The notes under the pieces were generated by a model. The model was not told the DNA's origin. It worked only from the letters and a program-made list of their open reading frames with translations, and ran no database searches. A stretch of 52,655 nucleotides of DNA from Mycobacterium sp. 1274756.6 (GTDB taxonomy: Bacteria; Actinomycetota; Actinomycetes; Mycobacteriales; Mycobacteriaceae): the NCBI RefSeq assembly GCF_001668625.1, contig NZ_LZLJ01000092.1:1-52655 (forward strand), given 5' to 3'. Positions 38,224 through 47,627 of the stretch are shown piece after piece. Every line of letters starts with the position of its first letter. Positions within the stretch are counted from its first letter, which is position 1. A program made the position numbers and the translations under genes.

Positions 38224-39695
38224 GATCCTCCCTGCAGCGCGGCCTCGATCACGGCGCGTCCGATCGGGGCGGCAAGCGCACCCCCGGTCGCCGAGAGTCG
38301 GTTGCCGCCGTCCTCCACCAGCACCGCGACCGCCACCCGCGGGGTGTCGGCGGGCGCGAAGGCGATGTACCACGCGTGCGGCGGGGTGTTACGCGGGTCG
38401 GTCCCGTGCTCGGCGGTCCCGGTCTTGGATGCGATCTGCACGCCGGGAATGGCTCCTTCCTGCTGGGTCGAGGACTCGGCGCCGATCATTAGTTCCGTTA
38501 GCTTAGCGGCGACCTGCGGGGAGACCGCACGGCGTTGCGTCTGGGGCGCGGTCGCGGCGATGTTCGCCAGATCCGGGCCCTGCAGGCTGTCGACCAGGTA
38601 GGGCCGCATCGTCACCCCTTGATTGGCGATGGTGGCAGCGACCAGCGCGTTCTGCAACGGGGTCAGCGCCACGTCCTTCTGCCCGATGCTGGAGATGCCC
38701 AGCGCCGCCTGGTCGGGGATCGGGCCGATCGTGGACTGGGCGACCTGCAGCGGGATCGCCGCGGGCGTCTCGTCGAGGCCGAACGACTCGGCGGCGGTGC
38801 GCAGCGCGGACTCGCCGGTGTCGAGGCCGAGCTCGACGAACGCGGTGTTGCAGGAGCGGGCGAAGGCTTCCCGCAGCGACACCGTCTCGCCGTCGCCGCA
38901 GCGGGCGTCGCCGAAGTTGGCGACGGTGGCGCTGCTGTCGGGCAGCTCGATGCGGGCGGCGGCGGTGAGCTGGTCGTTCTCGTCGGCCCCGGCGGTCAGC
39001 GCGGCCGCGGTGGTGATCACCTTGAAGGTCGAGCCCGGCGGGTAGGTCTCGGCCAGCGCGCGGTTGGTCAGCGGGGAATCGGCGTCGTCGCGCAGTTGCT
39101 GCCAGGCGCGGACCTGCTCGTCGGTGTCGTGGGCGGCCAGCAGGTTCGGGTCGTAGGACGGCGAGGACACCAGCGCCAGGATGCGGCCGGTCGCCGGTTC
39201 CAGCGCGACCACCGCGCCCTTGCACACGGGGTCGCAGCCGCGCTGCATCGCCTCCCAGGCGGCCTGCTGCACCCGGGGTTTGATCGTGGTGTTGACGTTG
39301 CCGCCGCGCGGGTCGCGGGCGGTGAAGAAGTCGGCCAGCCGGCGGGCGAACAGCCGTTCGTCGGAGCCGTTGAGCACCGAGTCCTCGGCGCGTTCGAGTC
39401 CGCTGCTGGAGTAGCGCAGCGAGTAGAACCCGGTGATCGGCGCGGCCGCCTCCGGGTTGGGGTAAACGCGCTGGAAGCGGAAGCGGCCGTCGGCGGCCTC
39501 GGAGTAGGCCAGCAGCTGGCCGTCGGCGGTGATCTGGCCGCGCTGGCGGGAGTACTCGTCGAGCAGGATCCGCTGGTTGCGCGGGTCGGCGCGCAAGCTG
39601 TCGGCGGAGAACACCTGGGTGATGGTGGCGTTGATCAACAACAGCACCACCAGGGCCAGCACGGCGATCGAGACGCGTCGCAGGGAGGTGTTCAT
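38220..39695 (-). CDS. pbpA: penicillin-binding protein A (class B transpeptidase)
   Basis: This cross-links peptidoglycan with the RodA glycosyltransferase. It is 491 residues, the same as M. tuberculosis PbpA. It has one N-terminal membrane anchor ([20 protein letters not shown]), a dimerisation region, and a transpeptidase domain with Ser222-Thr-Phe-Lys225 ([11 protein letters not shown]), SxN (ARSCNTAF) and KTGTAEHG. PbpA is a PknB substrate in M. tuberculosis. Its ATG overlaps the rodA stop, and its stop overlaps the pknA start. Confidence 0.96.
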
Positions 39696-41101
39696 ACCCG
39701 CTCGATCACCTCGGTGCCGGCGTTGGCGATGGGCGTGGTCTGCTGCGGCGGATCCACCAGCGGGCGGCGCGCGGCGTGGGAGATCCGCACCAGCAGGGCC
39801 AGCAGGATGTAGTTGGCCACCAGCGACGAGCCGCCGTAGGACAGCCACGGGGTGGTCAGCCCGGTCAGCGGGATCAGCCGGGTGACGCCGCCGACCACGA
39901 TGAACAGTTGGATAGCCAGCGTGGCGGCCAGGCCGGCGGCCAGCAGCTTGCCGAAGCTGTCGCGCACGGCCAGCGCGGTGCGCAGCCCGCGCATGATGAC
40001 GATCGTGTAGAGCATCAGCAGCGCGGCGAAGCCGACCAAGCCGAGCTCCTCCCCGAAGGCGGCGATGATGAAGTCGGTGGAGGCGGCCGGCACGTAGTCG
40101 GGTTGGCCGTTGCCCCACCCGGCGCCGAAGATGCCGCCGGTGGCGAAGCTGAACAGCGACTGCACCATCTGGTAGCCGGTGCCCTCGGGGTCGGCGAACG
40201 GATCCAGCCACGCCTGCACCCGGACCCGCACGTGCGCGAACACGAAGTAGGCCACGGTGCTGCCCGCGACGAACAGCGCCAGCCCGATCAGCACCCAGCT
40301 GAACCGGTGGGTGGCGATGTAGACGATCACCAGGAACGACGTGTACAACAGCAGCGAGGTGCCGAGGTCCTTCTCGAACACCATCACCCCCACCGAGACC
40401 ACCCAGGCGGCCAGCAGCGGGGCCAGGTCGCGCGGCCGCGGCAGGTTGACGCCGAAGACGTGTTTGCCCGCGCTGGTGAACAGGTCGCGTTTGGCGACCA
40501 GCACCGCGGCGAAGAAGATCAGCAGCAGGATCTTGGAGAACTCCGCCGGCTGGATGGAGAAGCCGGGGAAGCGGATCCAGATCTTGGCGCCGCCCTCTTC
40601 GGAGAACCGGGCCGGCAGCAGCGCCGGGATCACCAGCAGGATCAGGCCGGCCAGCCCGCAGAGGTAGCCGTTGCGGGCCAGTTCGCGGTGATCGCGCAGG
40701 GCCAGCAGGACCAGCGCGAAGGCGATCACCCCGACCAGCGTCCACAGCACCTGCTGGCTGGCGCCGGGCTGGGCGCTGTCGTCGGGCCCGGCCAGGTCGA
40801 GGCGGTGGATCATCACCAGGCCCAGCCCGTTGAGCAGGGCCACCACCGGCAGCAGCAGCGGGTCGGCGTAGGCGGCGTAGCGGCGGATTGCCAGGTGGGC
40901 GCCGCCGAACAGCAGCAGGTAGGCGACGGCGTAGCCGACGATCTCCCAGCCGAGGTCGCGGTGCTGGTCGACCTCCACGATCAGCAGCGCCACGGTGGTG
41001 ATGGCCGCGGCCAAGCACAGCAGCCCCAGTTCGGCGTTGCGCCGGTTCGGCAGGGGCGGTGCGGGGGCTGGGGGGACGGCCGGCTGCGGCTGGGTCGTCA
41101 T
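39692..41101 (-). CDS. rodA: SEDS peptidoglycan glycosyltransferase RodA
   Basis: This polymerises lipid II into glycan strands in the membrane, paired with PbpA. It is 469 residues, as in M. tuberculosis. About ten to twelve hydrophobic helices are visible, with the conserved SEDS segments WIRFPGFSIQPAEFSKI, RDLAPLLAAWVVSVGVMVFEKDLGTSLL (quoted in part: FEKDLGTSLL), ATGGIFGAGWGNGQ, and the C-terminal LTTPWLSYGGSSLVANY. Its ATG overlaps the pstP stop by four bases. Confidence 0.96.
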   Translation of the reverse strand: MTTQPQPAVPPAPAPPLPNRRNAELGLLCLAAAITTVALLIVEVDQHRDLGWEIVGYAVAYLLLFGGAHLAIRRYAAYADPLLLPVVALLNGLGLVMIHRLDLAGPDDSAQPGASQQVLWTLVGVIAFALVLLALRDHRELARNGYLCGLAGLILLVIPALLPARFSEEGGAKIWIRFPGFSIQPAEFSKILLLIFFAAVLVAKRDLFTSAGKHVFGVNLPRPRDLAPLLAAWVVSVGVMVFEKDLGTSLLLYTSFLVIVYIATHRFSWVLIGLALFVAGSTVAYFVFAHVRVRVQAWLDPFADPEGTGYQMVQSLFSFATGGIFGAGWGNGQPDYVPAASTDFIIAAFGEELGLVGFAALLMLYTIVIMRGLRTALAVRDSFGKLLAAGLAATLAIQLFIVVGGVTRLIPLTGLTTPWLSYGGSSLVANYILLALLVRISHAARRPLVDPPQQTTPIANAGTEVIERV

Positions 41102-42588
41102 GCCGCGTCCCGGCAGTCAATCCCCGGTGTCGATGGAGCGGAGGTCCGGGTGGTCACCGGGGCTGCGGAGGTGATCGTCGTGGTGGGCGCGGTGGTGACG
41201 GACGTGTCGGCGGGTTCGCGGGTAGGGCGCGGCGTGGTGGTGGTCGGCCGGGAGCGTTCGGTGTCGGTCGGGGAGGACTGGCGCGGGGAATGGGTGGGCG
41301 CCGGCGTGGGCGCGGTCGCCGTCGGGCACGGCGGCAGCAGCGAGTCCGGGCCGGCCAGCTTGTGCAGCTGGGTCACCGCGTCGTCGAAGCTGCCCGCGGG
41401 TAGCCCCTCGATGACCTGTTGGCGTTCGGAGCGGCGCAGGTCGTCGACGGTCATCGGGTGGCAGCGGGAGCCCTCGACGGGCAGGCCCCACTCCACCAGC
41501 GACAGTTCGCTGCCGCCGCCCAGGCAGACCCGCCGGTAGGGCTCCTGCAGCTTGCGGCCCAAAAACGTGCCGGGGACGCCGCGCATGATCGCCACATTGC
41601 CGTCGTGAGCGGTGACGAAGTAGTTGCGGTCGACCACGATCTTGCCCACGGCCAGCGCGGCGAGCGCGACCAGGATCACCAGCACGACGGCCAGGATGAT
41701 GCGGGTGCGGGAGCGCGGCTGGTGGACGAACGCGTCGACCTGCGGCAACCGGCGTTTGACGACGTTGGGGCGCGGGTTGATCGCCGAGGCGCGCCCGGCG
41801 GCGGTGTTGGGGCGAGGCCGGTCGCTGTCATCGGAGACGGCGCCGGCCAAAATAGGGCGTGTTTGGCCGTAATCGGTATCGACGACGTCGGCGACGACGA
41901 CGGTGACGTTGTCGGGTCCCCCGCCGCGAAGCGCCAGTTCGATGAGCCGGTCGGCGCATTCTTCGACGTCGGCGATCTGCAGCGCCTCGAGGATGGTTTC
42001 GGTGCTGACCGGGTCGGAGAGCCCGTCGGAGCAGAGCAGGTAGCGGTCGCCGACCCGCGCTTCGCGCATCACCAGGGTCGGGTCGACCTCGTGGCCGGTC
42101 AGCGCCCGCATGATCAGGGACCGTTGCGGATGGCTGTGGGCGTCTTCGGCGCTGATTCGCCCCTCGTCGACCAGGGTCTGCACGAAGGTGTCGTCCTTGG
42201 TGATCTGGCCGAGTTCGCCGTCGCGCAGCAGATAGCCGCGCGAGTCGCCGATGTGGACCAGCCCGATGCGGTCACCGGCGAACAGGATGGCGGTCAAGGT
42301 GGTGCCCATGCCGTCGAGTTCGGGTTCGGCTTCCACGTGTTCGGCGATGGCGTCGTTGCCCTGGCGCACCGCGGCGTCGAGCTTGCCCAGCAGGTCACCG
42401 CCGGGTTCGTCGTCGTCGAGCGGGGCGAGCGCGGCGATCACCAGCTGGGAGGCGACCTCGCCGGCGGCGTGGCCGCCCATGCCGTCGGCCAGCGCGAGCA
42501 GCCGGGCCCCGGCGTAGACCGAGTCCTCGTTGTTGGAGCGCACCAGCCCGACGTCGCTGCGGGCGGCGTAGCGCAGCACCAGGGTCAC
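41098..42588 (-). CDS. pstP: PP2C-type Ser/Thr phosphatase PstP
   Basis: This is the sole PP2C phosphatase that reverses PknA/PknB signalling. The 496-residue product has catalytic motifs NNEDSVYAG, LALADGMGGHAAGEVAS (metal Asp), GDSRGYLLRDGEL, LCSDGLSDPV and GGPDNVTVVVADV, then a basic linker, one membrane helix (ARLVDER side: IILAVVLVILVALAALAVGK) and an extracellular C-terminal region ending in a Thr/Pro-rich tail. The GTG start overlaps the fhaB stop (GTGA). M. tuberculosis PstP begins three residues earlier. Confidence 0.95.
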   Translation of the reverse strand: MTLVLRYAARSDVGLVRSNNEDSVYAGARLLALADGMGGHAAGEVASQLVIAALAPLDDDEPGGDLLGKLDAAVRQGNDAIAEHVEAEPELDGMGTTLTAILFAGDRIGLVHIGDSRGYLLRDGELGQITKDDTFVQTLVDEGRISAEDAHSHPQRSLIMRALTGHEVDPTLVMREARVGDRYLLCSDGLSDPVSTETILEALQIADVEECADRLIELALRGGGPDNVTVVVADVVDTDYGQTRPILAGAVSDDSDRPRPNTAAGRASAINPRPNVVKRRLPQVDAFVHQPRSRTRIILAVVLVILVALAALAVGKIVVDRNYFVTAHDGNVAIMRGVPGTFLGRKLQEPYRRVCLGGGSELSLVEWGLPVEGSRCHPMTVDDLRRSERQQVIEGLPAGSFDDAVTQLHKLAGPDSLLPPCPTATAPTPAPTHSPRQSSPTDTERSRPTTTTPRPTREPADTSVTTAPTTTITSAAPVTTRTSAPSTPGIDCRDAA

Positions 42589-43052
42589 GGGCGCAGCTCG
42601 ATTACCGTCTTGCCGATTCGAATCGGCGTCCCCAGGGGAACTCGTACCGCCGTGGTCACCTTCGCCTTATCCAGATAAGTACCGTTGGTCGATCCTAAAT
42701 CCTCGACGTACCATTCCGTGCCGCGCTGGGATAGTCGGGCATGGCGGGTGGAGGCGTAGTCGTCGGTGAGGACCAGGGTGGAGTCGTCGGCGCGGCCGAG
42801 CAGCACCGGTTGCCCGCTGAGGGTGATGCGCGCCCCGGCCAGCGCTCCCTCGGTGACGATGAGCCGACGGGCGATGCTGCGCTGCTGGCGGGACGGCAGC
42901 AGGGTGCCGCGGATGGTGAGGCCCCGCCGCAGCATGACCGCGCCGGTGGGGGCGTAGATGTCGGCGCGCAGCACCCGCAGCACCGACCAGATGAACACCC
43001 ACAGCAACATCAGGAAGCCGGCGCGCGTCAGCTGCAGCATCAATCCCTGCAT
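42585..43052 (-). CDS. fhaB: FHA-domain protein FhaB/FipA
   Basis: This is a phosphothreonine-binding adaptor; in M. tuberculosis FipA (Rv0019c) links FtsZ and FtsQ under oxidative stress. It is 155 residues, the same as Rv0019c. It has one N-terminal membrane helix (AGFLMLLWVFIWSVLRVLRA) and a C-terminal FHA domain with LLGRADDSTLVL, STRHARLSQRG and DLGSTNGTYLD. ATG 43052 reproduces the known MQGL start. It is the first gene of a six-gene chain in which each stop overlaps the next start. Confidence 0.95.
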   Translation of the reverse strand: MQGLMLQLTRAGFLMLLWVFIWSVLRVLRADIYAPTGAVMLRRGLTIRGTLLPSRQQRSIARRLIVTEGALAGARITLSGQPVLLGRADDSTLVLTDDYASTRHARLSQRGTEWYVEDLGSTNGTYLDKAKVTTAVRVPLGTPIRIGKTVIELRP

Positions 43053-43176
43053 CTGGCGTCCTCTCCGTCCTTGCACCGACCATCGCGCCCGCGGTGCGGA
43101 GCCCGCTAGCAACGTCACGATACTTGGACGGTGATCGTGGCGGGGCCAAGCCACACGGCGTGACCCTCGCGTGATC

Positions 43177-44799
43177 TCAGTGAATCCGGACGATGATCTC
43201 GGAGTGACCCAACCGGATGACGTCACCGTCGGCCAACTGCCATTCCTGGACGGGGGCGTTGTTCACCGTGGTGCCGTTGGTCGAGTTGAGGTCCGAGAGC
43301 AGGGCGACCTGCCCGTCCCAGCGGATCTCCAGGTGCCGGCGGGAGACCCCGGTGTCGGGCAGCCGGAACTGGGCGTCCTGGCCGCGGCCGACGACGTTCG
43401 CGCCCTCGCGCAGCTGGTAGGTGCGGCCGCTGCCGTCGTCGAGCTGCAGGGTGACGGTCGTGCCCGCACCCGGGTAACCGCCGCCTTGGCCGTAATCGCC
43501 GTAGCCGCCCTGCTGGCCGTAGTCGCCGTAGTCGTACCCGCTGCCGGCCTGCTGGTCGGCGTAGTCGTAGCCGGGCGGGCTGTCGTACGGCGCGGCGGGC
43601 GGCGCGTCGAAGCGACCGTAGTCCGGCTGCGCGTAGTTCTGCTGGCCGTAATCCTGCTGGCCGTAGTCGGGTTGGCCGTAGTTCTGCTGGCCGTAGTCCT
43701 GTTGCCCGTAATCGGGTTGGCCATAGTCCTGTTGCCCGTAGTCAGGTTGGTTGTAGTCCGGCTGGCCGTAGTCCTGTTGGCCGTAGTCGGGCTGGCCGTA
43801 CGACGGGCCGCCCGGGCCCGGGTAGCTCTGGCCGTAGCCGCCGCCCTGGTCGGGGTAAGCGGGCCGCTGCTGCTCTGGCGGCTGGCCGTAACCGGGCCCC
43901 TGGTCGGGATAGCCGGGCCGCTGCGGTTCGGGCGGTGCACCGTAGCCGCCCTCGTCGTGGCGGGCCGGGCCGCGCCCGTAGTCGCTGTAGCCGGGCTGTC
44001 CGCCCGGACCGGCGGGGGCACCGGGACCGCCGGGTCCGTAGCCCTGCTGGTCGAAGCCGGGGCCACCCGGGCCGGCGGGTCCGCCGGGGCCACCCGGAGC
44101 GCCGGGGCCACCGGGGCCGTACGGGGTGGGCGGTCGCTGCTCATACGACGGTGGGTAGCCACCCTGCGGCGGGTAGCCGGGCTCGCCCTGCGGCGGGCCG
44201 GAGTAGCCACCCTGGTCGGGGGGATAGGGAGCGCGTGGATCCTGACCGGCCCGCGGGTCGTCCTGCGGCCGGCCGTAGTAGTCGTCGGGGTGCCCCTGCC
44301 CGGGGCCGCCGCGGTAGCTCGGGTTGTCGCTCATTGGTGGCACTCCTGATTCTGCGGGAATCGCGTGGTCCGATTGTGGTGGGGCATCGTCGCGAGTGGT
44401 CGGCTGGCTGGCGGCATCCGGGTTGACCGCACCGCGTGCGCGGAATTGCCCGGTGTGCAGGTTCGAGGCCTGCTCGAACCGCACAACCACCTCACCATAC
44501 GTTTGCCACCCCTGTTCAGCGATGTGCTCGGCCAGGTGCCGGGCGAACGAATCTGACGTGAGGTCCGAATCCGCGCTCACCTTGGCGTAATCGTTCTCAC
44601 TGAGGGTAATGATGTACTCGTTGGGCGCCAAAAGGTGGTTGCCCTGCAGCGCGCGCACCCCGTCGGCGGCTTCGCGGCGCAGCATCGCCTCGATTTCCTG
44701 CGGAACGATCGACCCGCCGAACACCCGGGCGAATACGTCATCCACGGTTGCCTCGAGCTTCCGCTCGAGACGCTGAACGAGCCCCTTCTGGCTGCTCAT
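43177..44799 (-). CDS. fhaA: FHA-domain adaptor FhaA
   Basis: This cytoplasmic adaptor binds the phosphorylated MurJ pseudokinase and regulates polar peptidoglycan synthesis. The 540-residue product has an N-terminal DUF3662 domain ([20 protein letters not shown] to [17 protein letters not shown]), a long Gly/Pro/Tyr/Gln low-complexity middle, and a C-terminal FHA domain with [20 protein letters not shown] and [11 protein letters not shown]. The middle contains about 13 copies of the pentapeptide DYGQ(Q/P), which the M. tuberculosis homologue does not show in this form. The gene lies 124 bases upstream of fhaB with its own promoter presumed. Confidence 0.95.
   Translation of the reverse strand: MSSQKGLVQRLERKLEATVDDVFARVFGGSIVPQEIEAMLRREAADGVRALQGNHLLAPNEYIITLSENDYAKVSADSDLTSDSFARHLAEHIAEQGWQTYGEVVVRFEQASNLHTGQFRARGAVNPDAASQPTTRDDAPPQSDHAIPAESGVPPMSDNPSYRGGPGQGHPDDYYGRPQDDPRAGQDPRAPYPPDQGGYSGPPQGEPGYPPQGGYPPSYEQRPPTPYGPGGPGAPGGPGGPAGPGGPGFDQQGYGPGGPGAPAGPGGQPGYSDYGRGPARHDEGGYGAPPEPQRPGYPDQGPGYGQPPEQQRPAYPDQGGGYGQSYPGPGGPSYGQPDYGQQDYGQPDYNQPDYGQQDYGQPDYGQQDYGQQNYGQPDYGQQDYGQQNYAQPDYGRFDAPPAAPYDSPPGYDYADQQAGSGYDYGDYGQQGGYGDYGQGGGYPGAGTTVTLQLDDGSGRTYQLREGANVVGRGQDAQFRLPDTGVSRRHLEIRWDGQVALLSDLNSTNGTTVNNAPVQEWQLADGDVIRLGHSEIIVRIH
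43612..43802 (-). repeat. 15-bp tandem repeats coding for DYGQ(Q/P) in fhaA
   Basis: About 13 imperfect 15-base units code for DYGQQ or DYGQP, with a few N, A or R/F variants. All stay in frame. Such repeats change copy number easily, so the length of the FhaA linker may vary between strains. Confidence 0.85.
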
Positions 44800-44991
44800 G
44801 CACCGTCCGCCTCACTGATTCGTTACTAACCCGGCCGTCACACAGTGGTCCGCGGCGTGTCGGGTTGCGCACGCCGCCTTTGTGCATGGTATCGGGATTT
44901 AGCGGGTCCCCGGCACCAAAATATCTCTGAGAATGACATCGACGCAGTTCAGTACGGGTACCGGCGGGTAGCGAGGCAGCGGCCGGTACGG

Positions 44992-45022
44992 TTGGGGACG
45001 ACGGAGGCGGGCGTGATAGTCT
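44992..45022 (+). promoter_or_regulatory. probable tRNA-Leu promoter
   Basis: TAGTCT at 45017-45022, preceded by TGA (extended -10 style), lies 13 bases before the tRNA. TTGGGG at 44992-44997 is a possible -35 with a 19-base spacer. The rest of 44800-45035 shows nothing else that I can name; the fhaA promoter must be here. Confidence 0.45.
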
Positions 45023-45035
45023 CCTCCGGTCGCGA

Positions 45036-45121
45036 GGGCGAGTGGCGGAATGGCAGACGCGCTGGCTTCAGGTGCCAGTGTCCTTCGGGACGTGGGGGTT
45101 CAAGTCCCCCTTCGCCCACCA
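45036..45121 (+). tRNA. leuT: tRNA-Leu (CAG)
   Basis: This is a class II tRNA with a long variable arm (TGTCCTTCGGGACG). Acceptor GGGCGAG pairs with TTCGCCC, the anticodon loop TTCAGGT carries CAG, and the T-arm has GGGGTTCAAGTCCCC. The 3' CCA is encoded. It matches M. tuberculosis leuT in position after fhaA, and core synteny stops here. Confidence 0.97.
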
Positions 45122-45145
45122 CGAGCGGTTCTACAAACTGCGACG

Positions 45146-45190
45146 CACAAGGTCACGAACTCATTTTGAGTGCGTGACCTTTGTGTTTTA
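45146..45190 (+). terminator. strong intrinsic terminator after leuT
   Basis: CACAAGGTCACG pairs with CGTGACCTTTGTG (one bulged T) with an inner ACTC/GAGT stem around ATTTT, followed by TTTTA. It separates tRNA-Leu from the accessory genes. Confidence 0.85.
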
Positions 45191-45230
45191 GAGAGCCTCA
45201 GGGTGAAGAGCGGATCGCGATAGGAGAACG

Positions 45231-46283
45231 ATGGCGAAGGCGTGGGTGGTTCGTGCCGGCCGGTACGGGGAGCGTGAGGCGTGGGCTCTCCAGAACGGTT
45301 ACTCCGGGGGCGGTTGGAAAGCTGTCCCAGATCTGACTACTTGCGCCACACGCGAGGATGTTGCCGCCGTGGTCGCGGACGCGTTCAAAGGCGAATCGGA
45401 CAATGCACAGGCCAACTTCACCGGTCAGTTGTGGGCGCTACGCGGGCGGATCAAGCCAGGCGACTTGATGGTTATGCCGATGAAAACGACCAAGCAGATC
45501 GCATTTGGACGAGTCGCTGGCCCATACCAATACCGGGCAACGGAGGACGATCCCACCAAGCGGCACGTCATACCGGTCGATTGGCACCGTGAGGATCTCC
45601 CGCGCTCCCTAGTCAAGCAGGACTTGCTGTTCATCTTAGGAAGTGCGCTCACAGTTTTTAGCCCGAGTAAGAACGATGCGCTGACACGACTGGAGCATCT
45701 ACTCGAACACGGGACCGATCCTGGCCAAGTGGCCACACCACTATTCGCCTCTACGCCAACAGTTGCTCCAGTAGCGCAAGGCGACGACGTAGATGAACCC
45801 GAAATGGTGACCGATATCGAACAGGCCGCCTACGACCAGATCGAGAAGAAGATCGCTGAGGAGTTCGCGGGACACGGACTCGCCACATTGGTGTCAGCTC
45901 TATTGTCGGCCGCGGGTTGGTCATGCAGACAGTCCCCGCCGGGACCCGATGGCGGGGTCGACATCGTTGCCGGACGGGGCCTGCTTGGACTCGATGATCC
46001 CTTACTCGTGCAAGTCAAATCAGGAGCGCAGATCGGCGCCCCTATCGTGTCGCAACTGCACGGTGTGATGAGTACACACGGGGCTACCCAGGGACTCCTC
46101 GTCGCGTGGGGAGGGCTATCGAAGCCTGCGCAAGACGCGCTGAAAAATCAGCTGCGCGTGCGAGTTTGGGAAGCGGCCGATGTTGTTGATCAGGTGCAAG
46201 CTAGTTACGACCTTCTCGACGCTGATATTAGGAGCCGAATTCCGCTCAAAAGAGTATGGATGTTGTCGAATACAGAGGGTTAG
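45231..46283 (+). CDS. type IV restriction endonuclease, EVE/PUA-like domain plus Mrr catalytic domain
   Basis: The 350-residue product probably cuts DNA bearing foreign modified bases. The N-terminal ~150 residues (AWVVRAGRYGEREAWAL, IKPGDLMVMPMKTTKQIAFG, RVAGPYQYR) look like an EVE/PUA-type reader fused to nucleases in defence proteins. The C-terminal part is an Mrr-type PD-(D/E)XK domain: GLATLVSALLSAAGWSCRQS, Asp244 in PDGGVD, and the QxK motif Gln261-Val-Lys263. AGGAGA lies before the ATG. The base composition is clearly less GC-rich than the flanking core genes, which, with the tRNA neighbour, suggests acquisition by transfer. No methyltransferase partner is present, in keeping with type IV. 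Confidence 0.82.
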   Translation: MAKAWVVRAGRYGEREAWALQNGYSGGGWKAVPDLTTCATREDVAAVVADAFKGESDNAQANFTGQLWALRGRIKPGDLMVMPMKTTKQIAFGRVAGPYQYRATEDDPTKRHVIPVDWHREDLPRSLVKQDLLFILGSALTVFSPSKNDALTRLEHLLEHGTDPGQVATPLFASTPTVAPVAQGDDVDEPEMVTDIEQAAYDQIEKKIAEEFAGHGLATLVSALLSAAGWSCRQSPPGPDGGVDIVAGRGLLGLDDPLLVQVKSGAQIGAPIVSQLHGVMSTHGATQGLLVAWGGLSKPAQDALKNQLRVRVWEAADVVDQVQASYDLLDADIRSRIPLKRVWMLSNTEG

Positions 46284-46687
46284 CTGGTCTTGCGCTCCCA
46301 GGGAGTATCTAGCCCTTCGAAGAGGCCGTCAGGTGCAGTATCCCGATGCACCCGAATCGCGGCCCGCGGACCATTTTCAGGCACGAACTTATGTCGTTGG
46401 GGTCAGTACGACGCGCGAACCCGATGCTTTTACGCGTTGCGGTAGGAGTCGCCCATGAATGAAATCGAGCGTAGCCGAGCCGCCCAGGCGGCGATTCCTG
46501 CGCCAGCGGAGTTCGAGTGTTGATTACCGGTGGCTCACCTAGCGCGTCGCGCGAGTTGGTGATGAGCCTTTCAGTCGAAGGGTTTGACAAGGATACCTTG
46601 ACGGGACGACATCACACGGGGGCCGTTCTCTAGACGAATTTCCGGCAGTCTCGCGTACCGTTCGAAGATTTCAGGCAATATCGAGAC
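46284..46687. other. 400-base gap without a recognisable gene
   Basis: This is lower-GC spacer DNA with only short broken frames. One 22-codon ORF starting at 46455 (MNEIERSRAAQ) has GGAG upstream. Another short frame reads ITGGSPSASRELVMSLSVEG before a stop. These look like gene debris. I recognise no repeat, RNA or promoter. Confidence 0.4.
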
Positions 46688-47386
46688 GTGCCTACCCAGG
46701 AGCAGAAGATCCTCGCATGCGTATCGCACTACAAAAAATTGGTTCATGATTTACCGGAGCCGCCCCAATCGATGTCGCAGGCGCCCAACGCTCGTCTAGA
46801 TGTCGTCTTAAGGCGCGTAGGCGCCAAGCGTCGGTCCAAAGCGCTTCTTGCCCGATTGGACCGAGCATTCAGAGACGAGGGAATCGCCACATTCCCGCCT
46901 CTAACCGATGAACAGCTCGAGTATCGGGACCGCGTGTACATGTTCGATGCAAACCACTCAGTCGTTGGCTTGGCGTCGCGGCACGAGCTTGTCAGTGACG
47001 AGAAAAAACTCCAATACCTCGTGACGGCTTTCCGCGAGCGCCTAACCCAGTTGCGCGGACTCACCGACTGGGACAGTCAATTTCGGTTTAGCAGCAAACG
47101 CAAGATCGACGTTCTGGCATTACGGCCCAGGCGCAAGCAGTTAGTAGGGATCGAACTGAAGACCTCTGCGCTCGACCATCGCGCCGGAGGACAACTGCTT
47201 GATTATGTGGACGATTTAGCGAAGCTGGCGAAGGCGCGCGGGCTGAACTCCGCCCACCTGATCGTCGTCTCCGGCCAGCCCGATCCGGTCGTCCGCAGCC
47301 GGGTCGAGGCCCACGCCAAGACCCGGAAAGTTACTGTTGAATTCCTGCTCTACCGCGTGGAAATGAAACTGATCCCGCACCCCTGA
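46688..47386 (+). CDS. putative PD-(D/E)XK nuclease of unknown family
   Basis: This 232-residue protein has a helical N-terminal part (LDVVLRRVGAKRRSKALLAR) and a C-terminal nuclease-like core. Asp141 lies in KRKIDVLALRPRRK, and Glu156-Leu-Lys158 lies in LVGIELKTSA. These are followed by GGQLLDYVDDLAKLAKARG (a QxxxY-like helix) and the strand HLIVVSGQPD. The arrangement D-x14-E-x-K plus Q is typical of the NucS/VRR/Shedu-like nuclease superfamily, but I cannot name the family. The start GTG has no good ribosome-binding site. Low GC and the Mrr neighbour suggest a defence role. Confidence 0.6.
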   Translation: MPTQEQKILACVSHYKKLVHDLPEPPQSMSQAPNARLDVVLRRVGAKRRSKALLARLDRAFRDEGIATFPPLTDEQLEYRDRVYMFDANHSVVGLASRHELVSDEKKLQYLVTAFRERLTQLRGLTDWDSQFRFSSKRKIDVLALRPRRKQLVGIELKTSALDHRAGGQLLDYVDDLAKLAKARGLNSAHLIVVSGQPDPVVRSRVEAHAKTRKVTVEFLLYRVEMKLIPHP

Positions 47387-47627
47387 TGGGCGAGTTGCCC
47401 CGCGCGACAACCGATCCCCATTTGGTCGGCCGCAACATGACACGCTTGTGGAGTTTGAACTCGAACATGACTCTCGCGTCGCCCCACGTGAATGACCACG
47501 GCGCGCCAACTGCTGGCAACCAGGCTTGCAAGCCGTCGACCGCAGAAATAGCGTCATCGAGTGACTGCCGCCAGGGAACGAGTACCCGAACCCGCCAAGC
47601 ATTAGCGATGCCATAGCCGCCGCCCAC
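47331..47627 (-). CDS. hypothetical protein, doubtful
   Basis: This 98-codon frame begins with GTG seven bases downstream of the serine hydrolase stop. It reads GIANAWRVRVLVPWRQSLDD and AWLPAVGAPWSFTWGDARVM, which looks protein-like. It overlaps the 3' end of the nuclease gene by 56 bases on the opposite strand. I recognise no family, and it could be chance or a gene remnant. Confidence 0.25.
   Translation of the reverse strand: MGGGYGIANAWRVRVLVPWRQSLDDAISAVDGLQAWLPAVGAPWSFTWGDARVMFEFKLHKRVMLRPTKWGSVVARGNSPIRGAGSVSFPRGRAGIQQ

Noticed and set aside
43612..43802. Possible CRISPR array
   Set aside because: The repeat units are 15 bases, contiguous without spacers, and in frame within fhaA, so this is a coding repeat.
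46309..46590. 93-codon minus-strand ORF in the gap
   Set aside because: It has no ribosome-binding site or recognisable motif, and other broken frames overlap it; it is probably gene debris.
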